DNA of 64,000 nucleotides from the NCBI GenBank assembly GCA_031281025.1, contig JAITFY010000097.1, positions 1 through 64,000 of the forward strand. Direction: 5' to 3'. This document shows positions 34,846-43,642 of the stretch, one piece after another. Under the pieces are notes generated by a model, which did not search any database, was not told the origin of the DNA, and saw only the letters and a program-made list of their open reading frames with translations. The stretch is from Treponema sp. (GTDB taxonomy: Bacteria; Spirochaetota; Spirochaetia; Treponematales; Breznakiellaceae). The position numbers and the translations under genes were made by a program. Position 1 is the first letter of the stretch. Every line of letters begins with the position of its first letter.

Positions 34846-34854
34846 GTTTTACAG

Positions 34855-35553
34855 TTACAATCGTACAGCTTCAACCATGTAGCGGATGTCAAACCCGCTG
34901 GCGGCAACGCGTCTCATCTCAATCACGAAAATAACTGAACCGCCTGCGGGATCTATTATTACGTTTTTGAAGTTGTACTGGGCAACCCCCTGGCGAATAA
35001 AGTTAGGAGTGCCAACAGTGTAGTTTTTTACTTGACCGTTTGGCGAGGTGACATCAAGGCTGATATAAAATTGGGATCTTACATTCTGCCCGCTTCCGTG
35101 TATCGTGGGGATTAATTGTGCGTTATATCTATTCCCGGATAAAAAATCACGGAAAGTGATTTTTTCGCCGCGAGACGGCAGGTTATCGTTTCGGGAGATG
35201 TAAAGCGGTAGTCCCTGATTTTGGAAGTTTATATTATGACGGCTTACAATACTTGTATTGTTGGAGAGCAGCTGGTGAAAAACACCGGAACCGTCCTGGC
35301 CTGCCCTTATCGGAGTGTTCTGAGTAAAAGAAGCTCTGCCATTTTGTACAAAGTTGTTTCTGGCGACATCAACAACAAAAATTTCTGCCCAGGGTCGTAA
35401 AGACGGTGAAAGTACCCCGTATTGACCAAACATATACATTCTGCCATCAGGGGAAAATCCCAGATCGACAAAAATAGCGGTATCTCCGCCCCAAAGAGCA
35501 GAAACGCTTGTTAATATAAAAATCGAGATAAATATTACCTTTTTAAACAACAT
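34855..35553 (-). CDS. Exported DUF2259-like protein
   Basis: This 232-residue protein has a signal peptide (about 1-20, ending SALWG). The mature region recalls the DUF2259 secreted family seen in treponemes: VDLGFSPDGRMYMFGQYGVLSPSLRPWAEIFVVDVARN, and later QFYISLDVTSPNG and GSVIFVIEMRR. GGGGAA lies 4 bases before the ATG. Function unknown. It sits last in a minus-strand group with rsmE and the GT26-like gene, 62 bases after the latter, and may be transcribed separately. Confidence 0.75.
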   Translation of the reverse strand: MLFKKVIFISIFILTSVSALWGGDTAIFVDLGFSPDGRMYMFGQYGVLSPSLRPWAEIFVVDVARNNFVQNGRASFTQNTPIRAGQDGSGVFHQLLSNNTSIVSRHNINFQNQGLPLYISRNDNLPSRGEKITFRDFLSGNRYNAQLIPTIHGSGQNVRSQFYISLDVTSPNGQVKNYTVGTPNFIRQGVAQYNFKNVIIDPAGGSVIFVIEMRRVAASGFDIRYMVEAVRL

Positions 35554-35615
35554 AGAGTTCCCCTTATTTCATATTATCGGTATTACATGTTCAGTCTTGA
35601 GCTGATAAAAGGGCT

Positions 35616-36386
35616 TTAATGTCTGAACAATTTGTAAAACAACAATGTGAATTTGTAGCCAAAGTAGGGGAAAATACGCAAAAATTTAAGTGGTTTTTGG
35701 AAACAATACCCCGCCCATTCGAATCCTTTTTCAAAAGAAGACCGGGAAGGGCGCTTTTTTTTCTCGGCAAAAACGTCAAAGATGTCGCTGCACCATAGTC
35801 TTAGGCCATCACCAAGGGGGAGTTTATTCCTGGCAATCCAGCGTTCTTTTCCCCGAATTCCCTTGCCAACAAGGAGCAGGGAAGGCGACGATTTTTTTAT
35901 CGCTTTGATAATAATTACTTCATCTTGTTTTTTAAAGTAGCCGGGGTAACGTCCAACAATACGCAATCTTGGAAAAGTTTGCCGGATATTTTTTTCTGTT
36001 TTTAAAAGAACTCTATTTTTCCCACCCAATAGATAACATGAGAATTCCCGTTCTTCCAGAATTGTGAGCAAGCTGATAATAAAATCAAAAGGCATATACC
36101 GGTATGCTTTTCTTCCTGTTAAAAATCTGATGCCGCCAATCAGGCTTTTTGAAATTGGAATTACAAGAGAGGCTCCCTTTACATATGTGCGATATTCACC
36201 ATATCTTCTGGCACGCAATAAATCCCATAGAGAAAGCAGCACAATATTATGTTCTTTTTTCTCTTTTAAAAGCTCATAAACATATTCGCCCAGATGTTCT
36301 GGCGCGATAATATCGAGCGGTACTCTTAAAAATTCTATTCGTTGTTTGATTTCATTTACCCTGTTTATACTTTGTTCAACTCCCAC
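35616..36386 (-). CDS. WecG/TagA/CpsF-like glycosyltransferase (GT26) with altered active site
   Basis: This 256-residue cytoplasmic or membrane-associated protein carries the GT26 pattern VGRYPGYFKKQDEVIIIKAIKKSSPSLLLVGKGIRGKERWIARNK and a basic C-terminus that in TagA holds the enzyme at the membrane. Family members add N-acetylmannosaminuronate or a similar sugar to a lipid-linked intermediate. At the position of the usual Pro-Asp-Gly strand (VLPDG) this protein reads VIPISKS, so the proposed catalytic Asp is missing. Its start overlaps the end of rsmE by 22 bases, indicating co-translation. Confidence 0.8.
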   Translation of the reverse strand: MGVEQSINRVNEIKQRIEFLRVPLDIIAPEHLGEYVYELLKEKKEHNIVLLSLWDLLRARRYGEYRTYVKGASLVIPISKSLIGGIRFLTGRKAYRYMPFDFIISLLTILEEREFSCYLLGGKNRVLLKTEKNIRQTFPRLRIVGRYPGYFKKQDEVIIIKAIKKSSPSLLLVGKGIRGKERWIARNKLPLGDGLRLWCSDIFDVFAEKKKRPSRSSFEKGFEWAGYCFQKPLKFLRIFPYFGYKFTLLFYKLFRH

Positions 36387-37144
36387 GCATCTTTCTCCAG
36401 TAAAATTATTTTAATTGCCGCTGCGCAGTAAAGAGCGGCTGTTTCCGTCCGTAAAACTGTGTCCCCAATGGTTAAAGCTTTAAAGCCATTCTCAAGGAAT
36501 TGTGAGACTTCTGTTTCAGAAAATCCCCCTTCAGGCCCGATAGCCATAACTATGATCTTTGAATCATCTTTAAGATACCTATGAAGGCTAATTTTTTCAA
36601 CCCCTTGATGATGAAAAAGAAGCCCAAGCGCTCCATCCTTGTTAATTTTACCCCAATAGTCAAAAACTTCGTTTATTGTTAATGGAAAGTGTAAAGCGGT
36701 ACTAACTTTGGAACCGCTTTGTTGTCTGGCTTCTTTGACAATCCGTTCCCATCGGGAAAACTTTTTTTCGCCCACATTGGCTTTCCCGATTGAAAATTCA
36801 GAAACAAACGGTATTATCTGTGAAATACCGCTTTCTGCAGCCTGCCGTACAATAAGATCCATCTTGTCGCCTTTTGGCAGGGCTTGTAACAGGATGATTG
36901 GCGGGATACCGCTTTTGCAGAAGAGCCCGTTATCAAGGGATTTTTCCTCTTCACATTTACCAATGAGCAGGTTATTCCCTGTTGACAGTATTTTTATTAA
37001 CGTTTCCTTCCCGCAGGGAAGAAGAGCAGGGAAAAACTCCCCAACTGCCAGACGGCGGGTTCGTATAAGATAACGATAATTTTTGCCTTCCAGCCGGATA
37101 ATTCCGTCACTGTCAGGTTCGTTGTTTAGAATAAAATGTTTCAT
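36365..37144 (-). CDS. rsmE: 16S rRNA (uracil-1498-N3)-methyltransferase
   Basis: This 259-residue SPOUT methyltransferase has a PUA-like N-domain (about 1-75) and knot motifs QALPKGDKMDLIVRQAAESGISQIIPF, MAIGPEGGFSETEVSQF and LRTETAALYCAAAI, which give a secure RsmE assignment. It methylates U1498 in the small subunit decoding region. A TATACT lies 14 bases upstream of the ATG and no ribosome site is visible, so a very short leader is possible. It is co-transcribed with the GT26-like gene. Confidence 0.95.
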   Translation of the reverse strand: MKHFILNNEPDSDGIIRLEGKNYRYLIRTRRLAVGEFFPALLPCGKETLIKILSTGNNLLIGKCEEEKSLDNGLFCKSGIPPIILLQALPKGDKMDLIVRQAAESGISQIIPFVSEFSIGKANVGEKKFSRWERIVKEARQQSGSKVSTALHFPLTINEVFDYWGKINKDGALGLLFHHQGVEKISLHRYLKDDSKIIVMAIGPEGGFSETEVSQFLENGFKALTIGDTVLRTETAALYCAAAIKIILLEKDAWELNKV

Positions 37145-37228
37145 GGTTGTTTCATTTAAGTATATCTTGTTGTATGGAAATATAATATAATGTCGGCGGC
37201 GACATTAACACCGTAAAGGAGATGTATT

Positions 37229-37684
37229 ATGAAAAAGACATTAAAATTTATTGGGATTATTGCTTTTGTTGCAATAATCGGATTTTCAATGCTTGCTTGT
37301 GGTGATGATAATGGTAGTGACTACATTAGCACAAGCGGTAGCATAACCATTACAAATCTTGAGTTCTATAATAATAAATATGCGTGGGGAGTGGGTTATT
37401 TAGGAGAAACGACAGAACTTACAACTGGTGCCAACTTTAGTTCCAGTAAAGGAATTAGTGCCGGTTTGATAAAAAATGGGTCTGTTACTTTAAAGGTTTG
37501 GACTGATGGATTAGATACTATGCCAACTAACTTTAATGGCAACGGTGCTGTGAATTTTAGTATATCTATTCTTGAGTCTTCGACAGTTGGCGGCGATCCC
37601 GCTCCTGAACCAATAGGATTGGGCTCTTGCTCTGTAATATTTACGAATGGGACAGGAAGTGGTGTATTTGAGGAACATCTATAA
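37229..37684 (+). CDS. Small lipoprotein of unknown function
   Basis: This 151-residue protein has a lipoprotein signal: basic start, hydrophobic segment and a lipobox-like SMLAC, with Cys near residue 25, followed by an Asp/Gly-rich tether (GDDNGSD). The mature region (ITITNLEFYNNKYAWGVGYLGE, SVTLKVWTDGL) looks beta-rich. AAAGGAG precedes the ATG. Similar short lipoproteins occur in treponemes as paralogous sets; no function can be given. An AT-rich 5' region holds ATATAATATAATG, a possible -10. Confidence 0.7.
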   Translation: MKKTLKFIGIIAFVAIIGFSMLACGDDNGSDYISTSGSITITNLEFYNNKYAWGVGYLGETTELTTGANFSSSKGISAGLIKNGSVTLKVWTDGLDTMPTNFNGNGAVNFSISILESSTVGGDPAPEPIGLGSCSVIFTNGTGSGVFEEHL

Positions 37685-37740
37685 GAGGCACGAGATTTTT
37701 AGGATATTTTAAAACGCTCACACAAAGCCACAAGGGCAGG

Positions 37741-37769
37741 TTGTTTTCATGCACTGAAAATGCTAATCT
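37741..37769 (+). promoter_or_regulatory. Predicted extended -10 promoter, leaderless type
   Basis: TTGTTT, 17 bases, TAATCT with TGC directly upstream (extended -10), then 5 bases to the ATG at 37775. No ribosome site is present. Confidence 0.5.
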
Positions 37770-37774
37770 GACTT

Positions 37775-38758
37775 ATGAACATTAGACCTTCAATCGAGTT
37801 ATTAATTAACAATATCAGGCAGTTAATTTCGGTGGACGAAAAAAAACTGGAGTATATCATTGCCGCACAAATAGCAGGCGGACACGTAATTCTTGCCGAT
37901 TCTCACGGGGTTGGGAAAACTTCACTTGCAAGGGCTTTGGCTCAGTCAATTCGCTGGCGGCCTGTGGATTTGGCGGTTGCAGGCAGTAACGGAAATACCA
38001 CCATCAAAATGGAAGGGTTTAGCCGTATTCAGTGTACGGTGGATTTGCTTCCGCAGGATATATTGGGGTTTAACCGTTTTATCGGCCATTCGGGGGAAAT
38101 GATTTTTAACAAGGGCCCGGTATTTGCTCACTTTGTGTTATGTGACGAAATAAACCTGCTTACTCCCAAAACTCAGGGAAGTTTTCTGCAGGTGATGGAA
38201 GAGCAAAGCGTTACCATTGATGGCAGGCATTACAATTTAACAGATCCTTTCTTTATAATTGCAACAATGAACCTAAAGGGGGTTCATCTGTTTCCGCTTC
38301 CTACACCTCAGCTTGATCGTTTTATGATTCGCCTTTCTCTTGGTTATCCTTCCGCAGAAGACGAAACAGGAATAATCAACCGGCATGGAAAAATCGACGC
38401 ATGGGATAACTTCCAGAGCGTTATAGACAGCGCGGATTTAATTCGCTGGAAAAAAATGGTTGATGATGTGCAGATGCACCCCGATGTAACTTCCTACCTT
38501 GTTAACTGTGTTCGTTTTACCAGATTGCATCCTGATATCGAAACCCCCGCAAGCCCCCGCGCTGGTGTGCGTATTTCCAGACTGGCAAGATCGCTTGCCC
38601 TTTGCCGTGGTTTGGATTATGTGTCCGTTGATTTAATTAAGGAAATTTTTATACCTGCTATGGCGCATCGTATAATTACCCGTGATCCTTCCATACTTCC
38701 GGAAACGCCGCTTTTGAATATTTTAAATACCGTACCGGTTGAATCAAAACGGGAATAA
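37775..38758 (+). CDS. MoxR family AAA+ ATPase
   Basis: This 327-residue cytosolic ATPase shows Walker A HGVGKTSLARALAQ, Walker B VLCDEINLLTPKTQGSFLQVMEEQ and sensor-type IIATMNL and PQLDRFMIRLSLGYPS. MoxR proteins act as chaperones that mature or insert metal or substrate into partner complexes, usually with DUF58 and VWA proteins. Here its stop overlaps the DUF58 start by one base (TAATG), and a transglutaminase and a beta-propeller follow, giving a four-gene operon. No ribosome site precedes the ATG. Confidence 0.94.
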   Translation: MNIRPSIELLINNIRQLISVDEKKLEYIIAAQIAGGHVILADSHGVGKTSLARALAQSIRWRPVDLAVAGSNGNTTIKMEGFSRIQCTVDLLPQDILGFNRFIGHSGEMIFNKGPVFAHFVLCDEINLLTPKTQGSFLQVMEEQSVTIDGRHYNLTDPFFIIATMNLKGVHLFPLPTPQLDRFMIRLSLGYPSAEDETGIINRHGKIDAWDNFQSVIDSADLIRWKKMVDDVQMHPDVTSYLVNCVRFTRLHPDIETPASPRAGVRISRLARSLALCRGLDYVSVDLIKEIFIPAMAHRIITRDPSILPETPLLNILNTVPVESKRE

Positions 38759-40023
38759 TGATGCCTCGCTTTCGGCCTTTTTTAACGCCAATGGGGGGCG
38801 CTGTTTTTGTTATTACCCTGATCATTTTAATCCGCTCCCTCCTTCACCGTAATTCCTACGAAATTGTTCTTTCTTTTTTATTGCTATTTTTACTTTTGAT
38901 ACTTGGTGTTATTGGGGTGTGGAAATCGCGTAAACTAAAATCGTTGGAACCTAGCTGGAAGCCGCCTAACCCAATGACGGCTAACTTAAATCATGTTTGT
39001 TTGGACCAAACGCAGATTACCGGCCTTGAGGGTTCGTTGCCTCTTTTTTTTCGCCTGCACTTTTTTGTCCGGGGCCGTTTTTTCCCATGCGGCGGGAAAA
39101 AAAGCTGCCGTGTGTTTGTGGAAACTTCGGTGCCAAGAAAGGAAACCTCTGCGTTATTAGCGTTGGATTTTCCCATGTCGGGAGTGTTTCAGGGCGACGG
39201 CTATTGTCAGTTACGTGACATTTTTGGAATTTTTTCGTTTTCATGCGGATTGCCCCACAACAGAACCGTAAAAATAAGGAGCGCTCCGTGTTTTGGGAAA
39301 GAAATCAGGATAAATGCACAGTCCGGCGCAGAAGATCGCCGCAGCAAACCTTCCGTTGATGAAAAACGGTATTATATGCGTGAATACACTCCGGGCGATC
39401 GTATTCGTGACATCAATTGGAAAAGTTCTGATAAAATCGATACGCTTATTACCCGTATTTCTATGGACAATCAGGAAAAAATCAACCGGATAGAAATTCA
39501 TTTTCGTAATTATAAATCAGAAGAAAAAGGACAAAAAACTTCTCTTGAGGCTTTGTGGCTTTTGGATCGTGCCAAAGCAAGATTGGCTTATTTTTTAAGA
39601 AGCTTAATGGAATTGAGTTCTTCGTTTTTATTTGATGTCACTACAGCTCAGGGGAATTGGGAAATCGAAGATCAGGATGACCTTGAAGCTTTTTTTGATG
39701 AATTGGCAGGCTTTTCGTTTTTGCCGCCGCAGAGTGAACCGTTTGTCACAAAAGGTGCGGGAGATATGTATGTTTTTTCTACAGCGTGTGATATTGGGTT
39801 GCCCGGATTCATTCTTGTGAATAATCCAAGACCCATTACTGTGTTTATTGTACAACCTTTAGAAAAAGCTGCTGCGAATTCAGAAGTTGAAATTCTTTGT
39901 CTGAATGATTTTACCTTTAATGGATGCGAGCCTGATCTTCGCTGGTTTGCTGGATCAAAAATAAAACCGTTGGGAACCCAGGCAAATAAAATCGAGCTAT
40001 TTTATGCGGGGATAAAATTATGA
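38758..40023 (+). CDS. DUF58 domain membrane protein
   Basis: This 421-residue protein has two N-terminal helices (about 10-26, 38-56) and then a cytoplasmic region. The family hallmark is the DUF58 segment EYTPGDRIRDINWKSSDK at about residue 212, inside a VWA-like fold. DUF58 proteins are encoded with MoxR ATPases and transglutaminases across bacteria. Start overlaps moxR by one base, and the end overlaps the transglutaminase gene (TTATGA). No metal-binding DxSxS motif is evident. Confidence 0.9.
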   Translation: MMPRFRPFLTPMGGAVFVITLIILIRSLLHRNSYEIVLSFLLLFLLLILGVIGVWKSRKLKSLEPSWKPPNPMTANLNHVCLDQTQITGLEGSLPLFFRLHFFVRGRFFPCGGKKSCRVFVETSVPRKETSALLALDFPMSGVFQGDGYCQLRDIFGIFSFSCGLPHNRTVKIRSAPCFGKEIRINAQSGAEDRRSKPSVDEKRYYMREYTPGDRIRDINWKSSDKIDTLITRISMDNQEKINRIEIHFRNYKSEEKGQKTSLEALWLLDRAKARLAYFLRSLMELSSSFLFDVTTAQGNWEIEDQDDLEAFFDELAGFSFLPPQSEPFVTKGAGDMYVFSTACDIGLPGFILVNNPRPITVFIVQPLEKAAANSEVEILCLNDFTFNGCEPDLRWFAGSKIKPLGTQANKIELFYAGIKL

Positions 40024-42335
40024 AAAGATCTTTAATTATTTTATTTTCACTGCGGTTGTTTTTATACTTTAGTGTTATAACATTGATCTTTATACATCCC
40101 GGTATTTCTGTATCATTTGATCGTATTGGATTGATACAGTGGTTTTTAGTAATTCCGCTTATGGCAATAACAGCTTTTATTCCTGAGCAGATTGTTAAAA
40201 TGCGTTATAAACGTATTTTTTATTTATCGTTTTTATCTGTACTTTCTTTGATTGCCGGTGTCTCAATCATTGGCGCTCTTAAGCTTTTTGCCGCAGGCTT
40301 AACAAGTTTTATGTTAACCGCACTTTTGTTTAATGAACACCGTACTTCGTTGTATGCCAGATTGGTTAAACTAACATCGCTTGAACCGTTCTTTTTTGCG
40401 TGGGTATGTTTGCGTCTGCTTTCACTGTCGCGATCCGGAGAAGATATTGCGGGACAGAGTATGATGCTTACTGAATTTATTCTTGTCTGGACAATGGTAG
40501 TTTTTTTATTGCATTGTGCAGTCATTTATTTATGTATTTATCCAAAAAGCTACAAGAGTGCATGGAAAGAAGGTCTCGTTTTTTTCTCTGGAGCATTGGC
40601 GCTTTTAATTGTTTTGCTTGTTGTTTTGCCCCAAGACTTTGTCCGCAATACGATAATTGACAATTTGCGTTCGGAAAGAATACCGCAAAAAATTGGTAAT
40701 TCGGATTTGGATCGGGGGATTCCGCAAAGAGGCGGCGGCCGTAGAACCTTGCCGCGGGGGCAAAACGGGCAAAACCAGAGTTTACGCGGACTTTCCGAAC
40801 ATGATTGGCCTGGCAGGGGAGGCGGCGCTGGCGAAACCCGTCAATATATGGTAAAAATTGTCGCATCACAAGTAGAACCTGTTTATATGGGCAATGTATT
40901 TCGCGGGCGCCTTGATCCTATAGATGGATTTTTATCAAGCCGTGAAGAGCCGCTTAACTATTTGGCTGAACAAAGGCTTTTTGTTACATGGTCTAACAAT
41001 GAGCCGGAAAATGATTTTGGCAGACAAAAACTGGAAGTTATTTCCCTTTCAACAATGCAGCAAAAATATTTGCCATGGCGTCCTGTTGTTGTCGATCCGA
41101 TTATACTAAATGAAAATGCCGGTCCTCTTAGATTTATTCATCAAGTTGTTTCAAACATCCATCTTGGCGATCCTTTGCTGCTTGTTTCTGCGCCAACGCG
41201 CCGTTTTAGCGAGCGTGAAAAAAATGCGCTTGCTCACTATCTGGAAATCCCGCTGGAAGCGGACGACATTCTGTTGTTTACTGGTTTTCTAAACGATGCG
41301 CTTGATACATGGCAAAAAAACAAGGAAGCAATTATTCGCAGTGACCGTTATCTGCAGGAAATATTTTCTGATACAAATTTGTTTAATGATTCCGGCACCA
41401 ATGAATATATGGAAATAATAATTGCCTTATTGGTAAGTTTTTCTCAATATCAATATAACCTTACTTATGGCAATGAGTATTCCATTGATGTGTTAAAATA
41501 TTTTCTTTTTGATTCCGAAGAAGGCGATTGTGTTGAGTTTTCCAATACTCTCGCCCTGCTTGGGCGGCTTGCGGGGATTCCTTCCCGTGTTGTAACCGGT
41601 TATCTTGTTGCGGATGGTTTACAAACGATGGCGCATCTTCGCGGTCTTGCTGCCTTACGTGAAAGTATTCCATACTTACAGCAATTTGATTTTAACGACC
41701 TTTTCCTTGTGACAAATATTCATGGTCATTCATGGACACAATTTTACATACCGGATTTTGGCTGGCTGGATTTTGAAGCGACATCTTTTTCACTGCCGCC
41801 AGAAGGCATGGGCGACTTTAACAACTGGGATGTAGTTATTCCGATATTGGACAGCGAACGGGTTTTCTCTCAATTAAGAAAATTCCCGTGGCGGGCAGTT
41901 GGCCGTGTTGCCATAACGCTGGTGGTCCTCGCAATCATTTCCGCCTATGCGTTACGTTACACCCGTGAACTTATCCTGTACATTGGCGCCCGCCGTGGCG
42001 GACGGAAAGGCGTGCGCAAAAGCGCGCGTTCTTTGTATCTGCTGCTTCTAACACGTCTTGCCGCAGACGGAAGCCCAATCAAGCCAGCTTCCAAAACAGC
42101 GTACGAGTACTCAGAGTTATTTGCAAATAGCTGTTCAAATGGTGAGTCACAATTTAAAACGTTTGCCGGCCTTTATTCAGAGCTTCGTTGGCGTCAATTT
42201 GTTAATCCTGCCGATGAAGATGAGCGTTATCAGCTTCTTCTTAATGAGTATGAAAAAATCCTGTCCATGCGGAAATCTGGGTTGCATCATGTAATAAAGA
42301 GAATATTTAGTTTACGGGGGCTGGCGTATTTATGA
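40020..42335 (+). CDS. Membrane transglutaminase-like protein (TgpA-like)
   Basis: This 771-residue protein has about six N-terminal membrane helices (to about residue 210). A large exterior segment follows with Gly/Arg-rich RGGGRRTLPRGQNGQN, then a transglutaminase-like core. The triad appears intact: Cys504 in EEGDCVEFSNTLALL, His570 in HGHSWTQFYIPDFGW and Asp584 in WLDFEATS. A final helix lies at about 630-650 and a cytoplasmic tail follows. The architecture fits TgpA/DUF3488 proteins, which act with MoxR-DUF58 and are important for envelope viability in Pseudomonas. The reaction here is unknown; peptidase or crosslinking are both possible. Confidence 0.9.
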   Translation: MKRSLIILFSLRLFLYFSVITLIFIHPGISVSFDRIGLIQWFLVIPLMAITAFIPEQIVKMRYKRIFYLSFLSVLSLIAGVSIIGALKLFAAGLTSFMLTALLFNEHRTSLYARLVKLTSLEPFFFAWVCLRLLSLSRSGEDIAGQSMMLTEFILVWTMVVFLLHCAVIYLCIYPKSYKSAWKEGLVFFSGALALLIVLLVVLPQDFVRNTIIDNLRSERIPQKIGNSDLDRGIPQRGGGRRTLPRGQNGQNQSLRGLSEHDWPGRGGGAGETRQYMVKIVASQVEPVYMGNVFRGRLDPIDGFLSSREEPLNYLAEQRLFVTWSNNEPENDFGRQKLEVISLSTMQQKYLPWRPVVVDPIILNENAGPLRFIHQVVSNIHLGDPLLLVSAPTRRFSEREKNALAHYLEIPLEADDILLFTGFLNDALDTWQKNKEAIIRSDRYLQEIFSDTNLFNDSGTNEYMEIIIALLVSFSQYQYNLTYGNEYSIDVLKYFLFDSEEGDCVEFSNTLALLGRLAGIPSRVVTGYLVADGLQTMAHLRGLAALRESIPYLQQFDFNDLFLVTNIHGHSWTQFYIPDFGWLDFEATSFSLPPEGMGDFNNWDVVIPILDSERVFSQLRKFPWRAVGRVAITLVVLAIISAYALRYTRELILYIGARRGGRKGVRKSARSLYLLLLTRLAADGSPIKPASKTAYEYSELFANSCSNGESQFKTFAGLYSELRWRQFVNPADEDERYQLLLNEYEKILSMRKSGLHHVIKRIFSLRGLAYL

Positions 42336-43633
42336 GTAATGCTAAATTTTATTTCTCGCAGAGGCGCAGAGACGCGGAGAACGCAGAGAAGAAAATTGGA
42401 ACTAACTTATTGTTAATTGCACTTGCAATTTTATCTTTGACAACCTGCTCGCGCAACTCAGACTGGGTTCAGTTTCGCGGCGAAGGCGGCAGGGGAGTTA
42501 GCTCTTCGCGAATAACTCCGCCGTTGGGATTGCGCTGGAAAATAAACCTTCAGGCCAACGATGAAACAATCCGTTCACTTAACCCGCCTGTAGTAATTGG
42601 TGATACAATTTATTTTGGTTCCGACGACGGCAATTTTTATGCCCTGGATGTAGAAAGCGGTTTTATGCGATGGGTATTCAAAAGCGGGGCGGAGATCAAC
42701 TCAATCCCTTATGCAGACAAGGATAAGGTTTACTTTGGCAGCAAGGACGGCAGGCTTTATGCTTTGTCACGCGAAACCGGGGAAGTAGAATGGACTTTTC
42801 AAACCATGAGTCAGATTAACTCGCAGGTGCAGCGTTACGGTGATTACATCATCTTTGTAGGAGACGCAGATGCCTTTTATTTTCTGTCTCCAGATGGCAT
42901 AGAACAATTTCGTATTATTAATCCGGGTTGGTATAATTACACTTTCCTGATAGCAGACGGCGTGATATATATGGCTACAGGCCCGCAGACAGAATTGATT
43001 GGTCCTTTTGATATCCATAAAAGAGATTTTTTATGGTTTTTAAATTACCGTGATCTTGATGCCTGGTGGTATTCTTTTTCTGCAGTTCGTGGAGATCTTT
43101 TATATTTTGGAACGGCAGATTTATTTACTAATTTTAGATTGACTAATATATCAAGAGGGATCAGATTTGGTTTTCATGCCTATAATCGTCATACCGGTGA
43201 ATTAGTCTGGCAGCAATACAAAGAAGGAGTATTAGATTCCATATATACAGAAGATCTGTGGAATTTTTTAATGAGATATTTTGATATATTGGATTTTATG
43301 GCTCCTACCATCTGGAGAGATTTAGTCATTTTTACCGGCGGGGATAATGTCGCCCGCGCGTTTGATGCCAACACCGGCAGCCTGCGATGGGAAAGGTATT
43401 TTAATACTCCGATAAGCTCTGCTCCCACTATTGCCGACGGCCGGGTCTACTTTGGTCTGCTTGGAGATTATTTTAACCCTCCGCAGTTGATTTGTATTTC
43501 GGCGCGGGATGGAAAATTGCTTTGGCAAATGGAAACCGAAGGTGCAATTTTATCCGCTCCGGTGATTGCCGGAAAAAGGGTAATTTTTGGCACCGACAAA
43601 AATATTTTTTACGTTCTGGAACAGGTGTTCTAA
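42332..43633 (+). CDS. PQQ-type beta-propeller lipoprotein
   Basis: This 433-residue exported protein has a lipobox-like SLTTC with Cys near residue 39, then repeated propeller blades (YFGSDDGNFYALDVESGFMRW, YFGSKDGRLYALSRETGEVEW, VARAFDANTGSLRWERYF, RVYFGLLGDYF, VIFGTDKNIFYVL) of the pyrrolo-quinoline quinone/BamB-like type. It begins with an unusual extra segment (FYFSQRRRDAENAEKK) before the hydrophobic signal, coded by a dispersed CGCAGAGACGC-like repeat. The start overlaps the transglutaminase stop. The role in the MoxR cluster is unknown; a scaffold or folding function in the envelope fits. Confidence 0.87.
   Translation: MSNAKFYFSQRRRDAENAEKKIGTNLLLIALAILSLTTCSRNSDWVQFRGEGGRGVSSSRITPPLGLRWKINLQANDETIRSLNPPVVIGDTIYFGSDDGNFYALDVESGFMRWVFKSGAEINSIPYADKDKVYFGSKDGRLYALSRETGEVEWTFQTMSQINSQVQRYGDYIIFVGDADAFYFLSPDGIEQFRIINPGWYNYTFLIADGVIYMATGPQTELIGPFDIHKRDFLWFLNYRDLDAWWYSFSAVRGDLLYFGTADLFTNFRLTNISRGIRFGFHAYNRHTGELVWQQYKEGVLDSIYTEDLWNFLMRYFDILDFMAPTIWRDLVIFTGGDNVARAFDANTGSLRWERYFNTPISSAPTIADGRVYFGLLGDYFNPPQLICISARDGKLLWQMETEGAILSAPVIAGKRVIFGTDKNIFYVLEQVF
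42352..42391 (+). repeat. Degenerate CGCAGAG-type tandem repeat in the signal region
   Basis: Units TTCTCGCAGAG, GCGCAGAGACGC, GGAGAACGCAGAGAA form an imperfect purine-rich array that codes residues 7-20 of the lipoprotein precursor. It resembles a repeat class scattered in many bacterial genomes. Confidence 0.7.
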
Positions 43634-43642
43634 AAGATTTAT

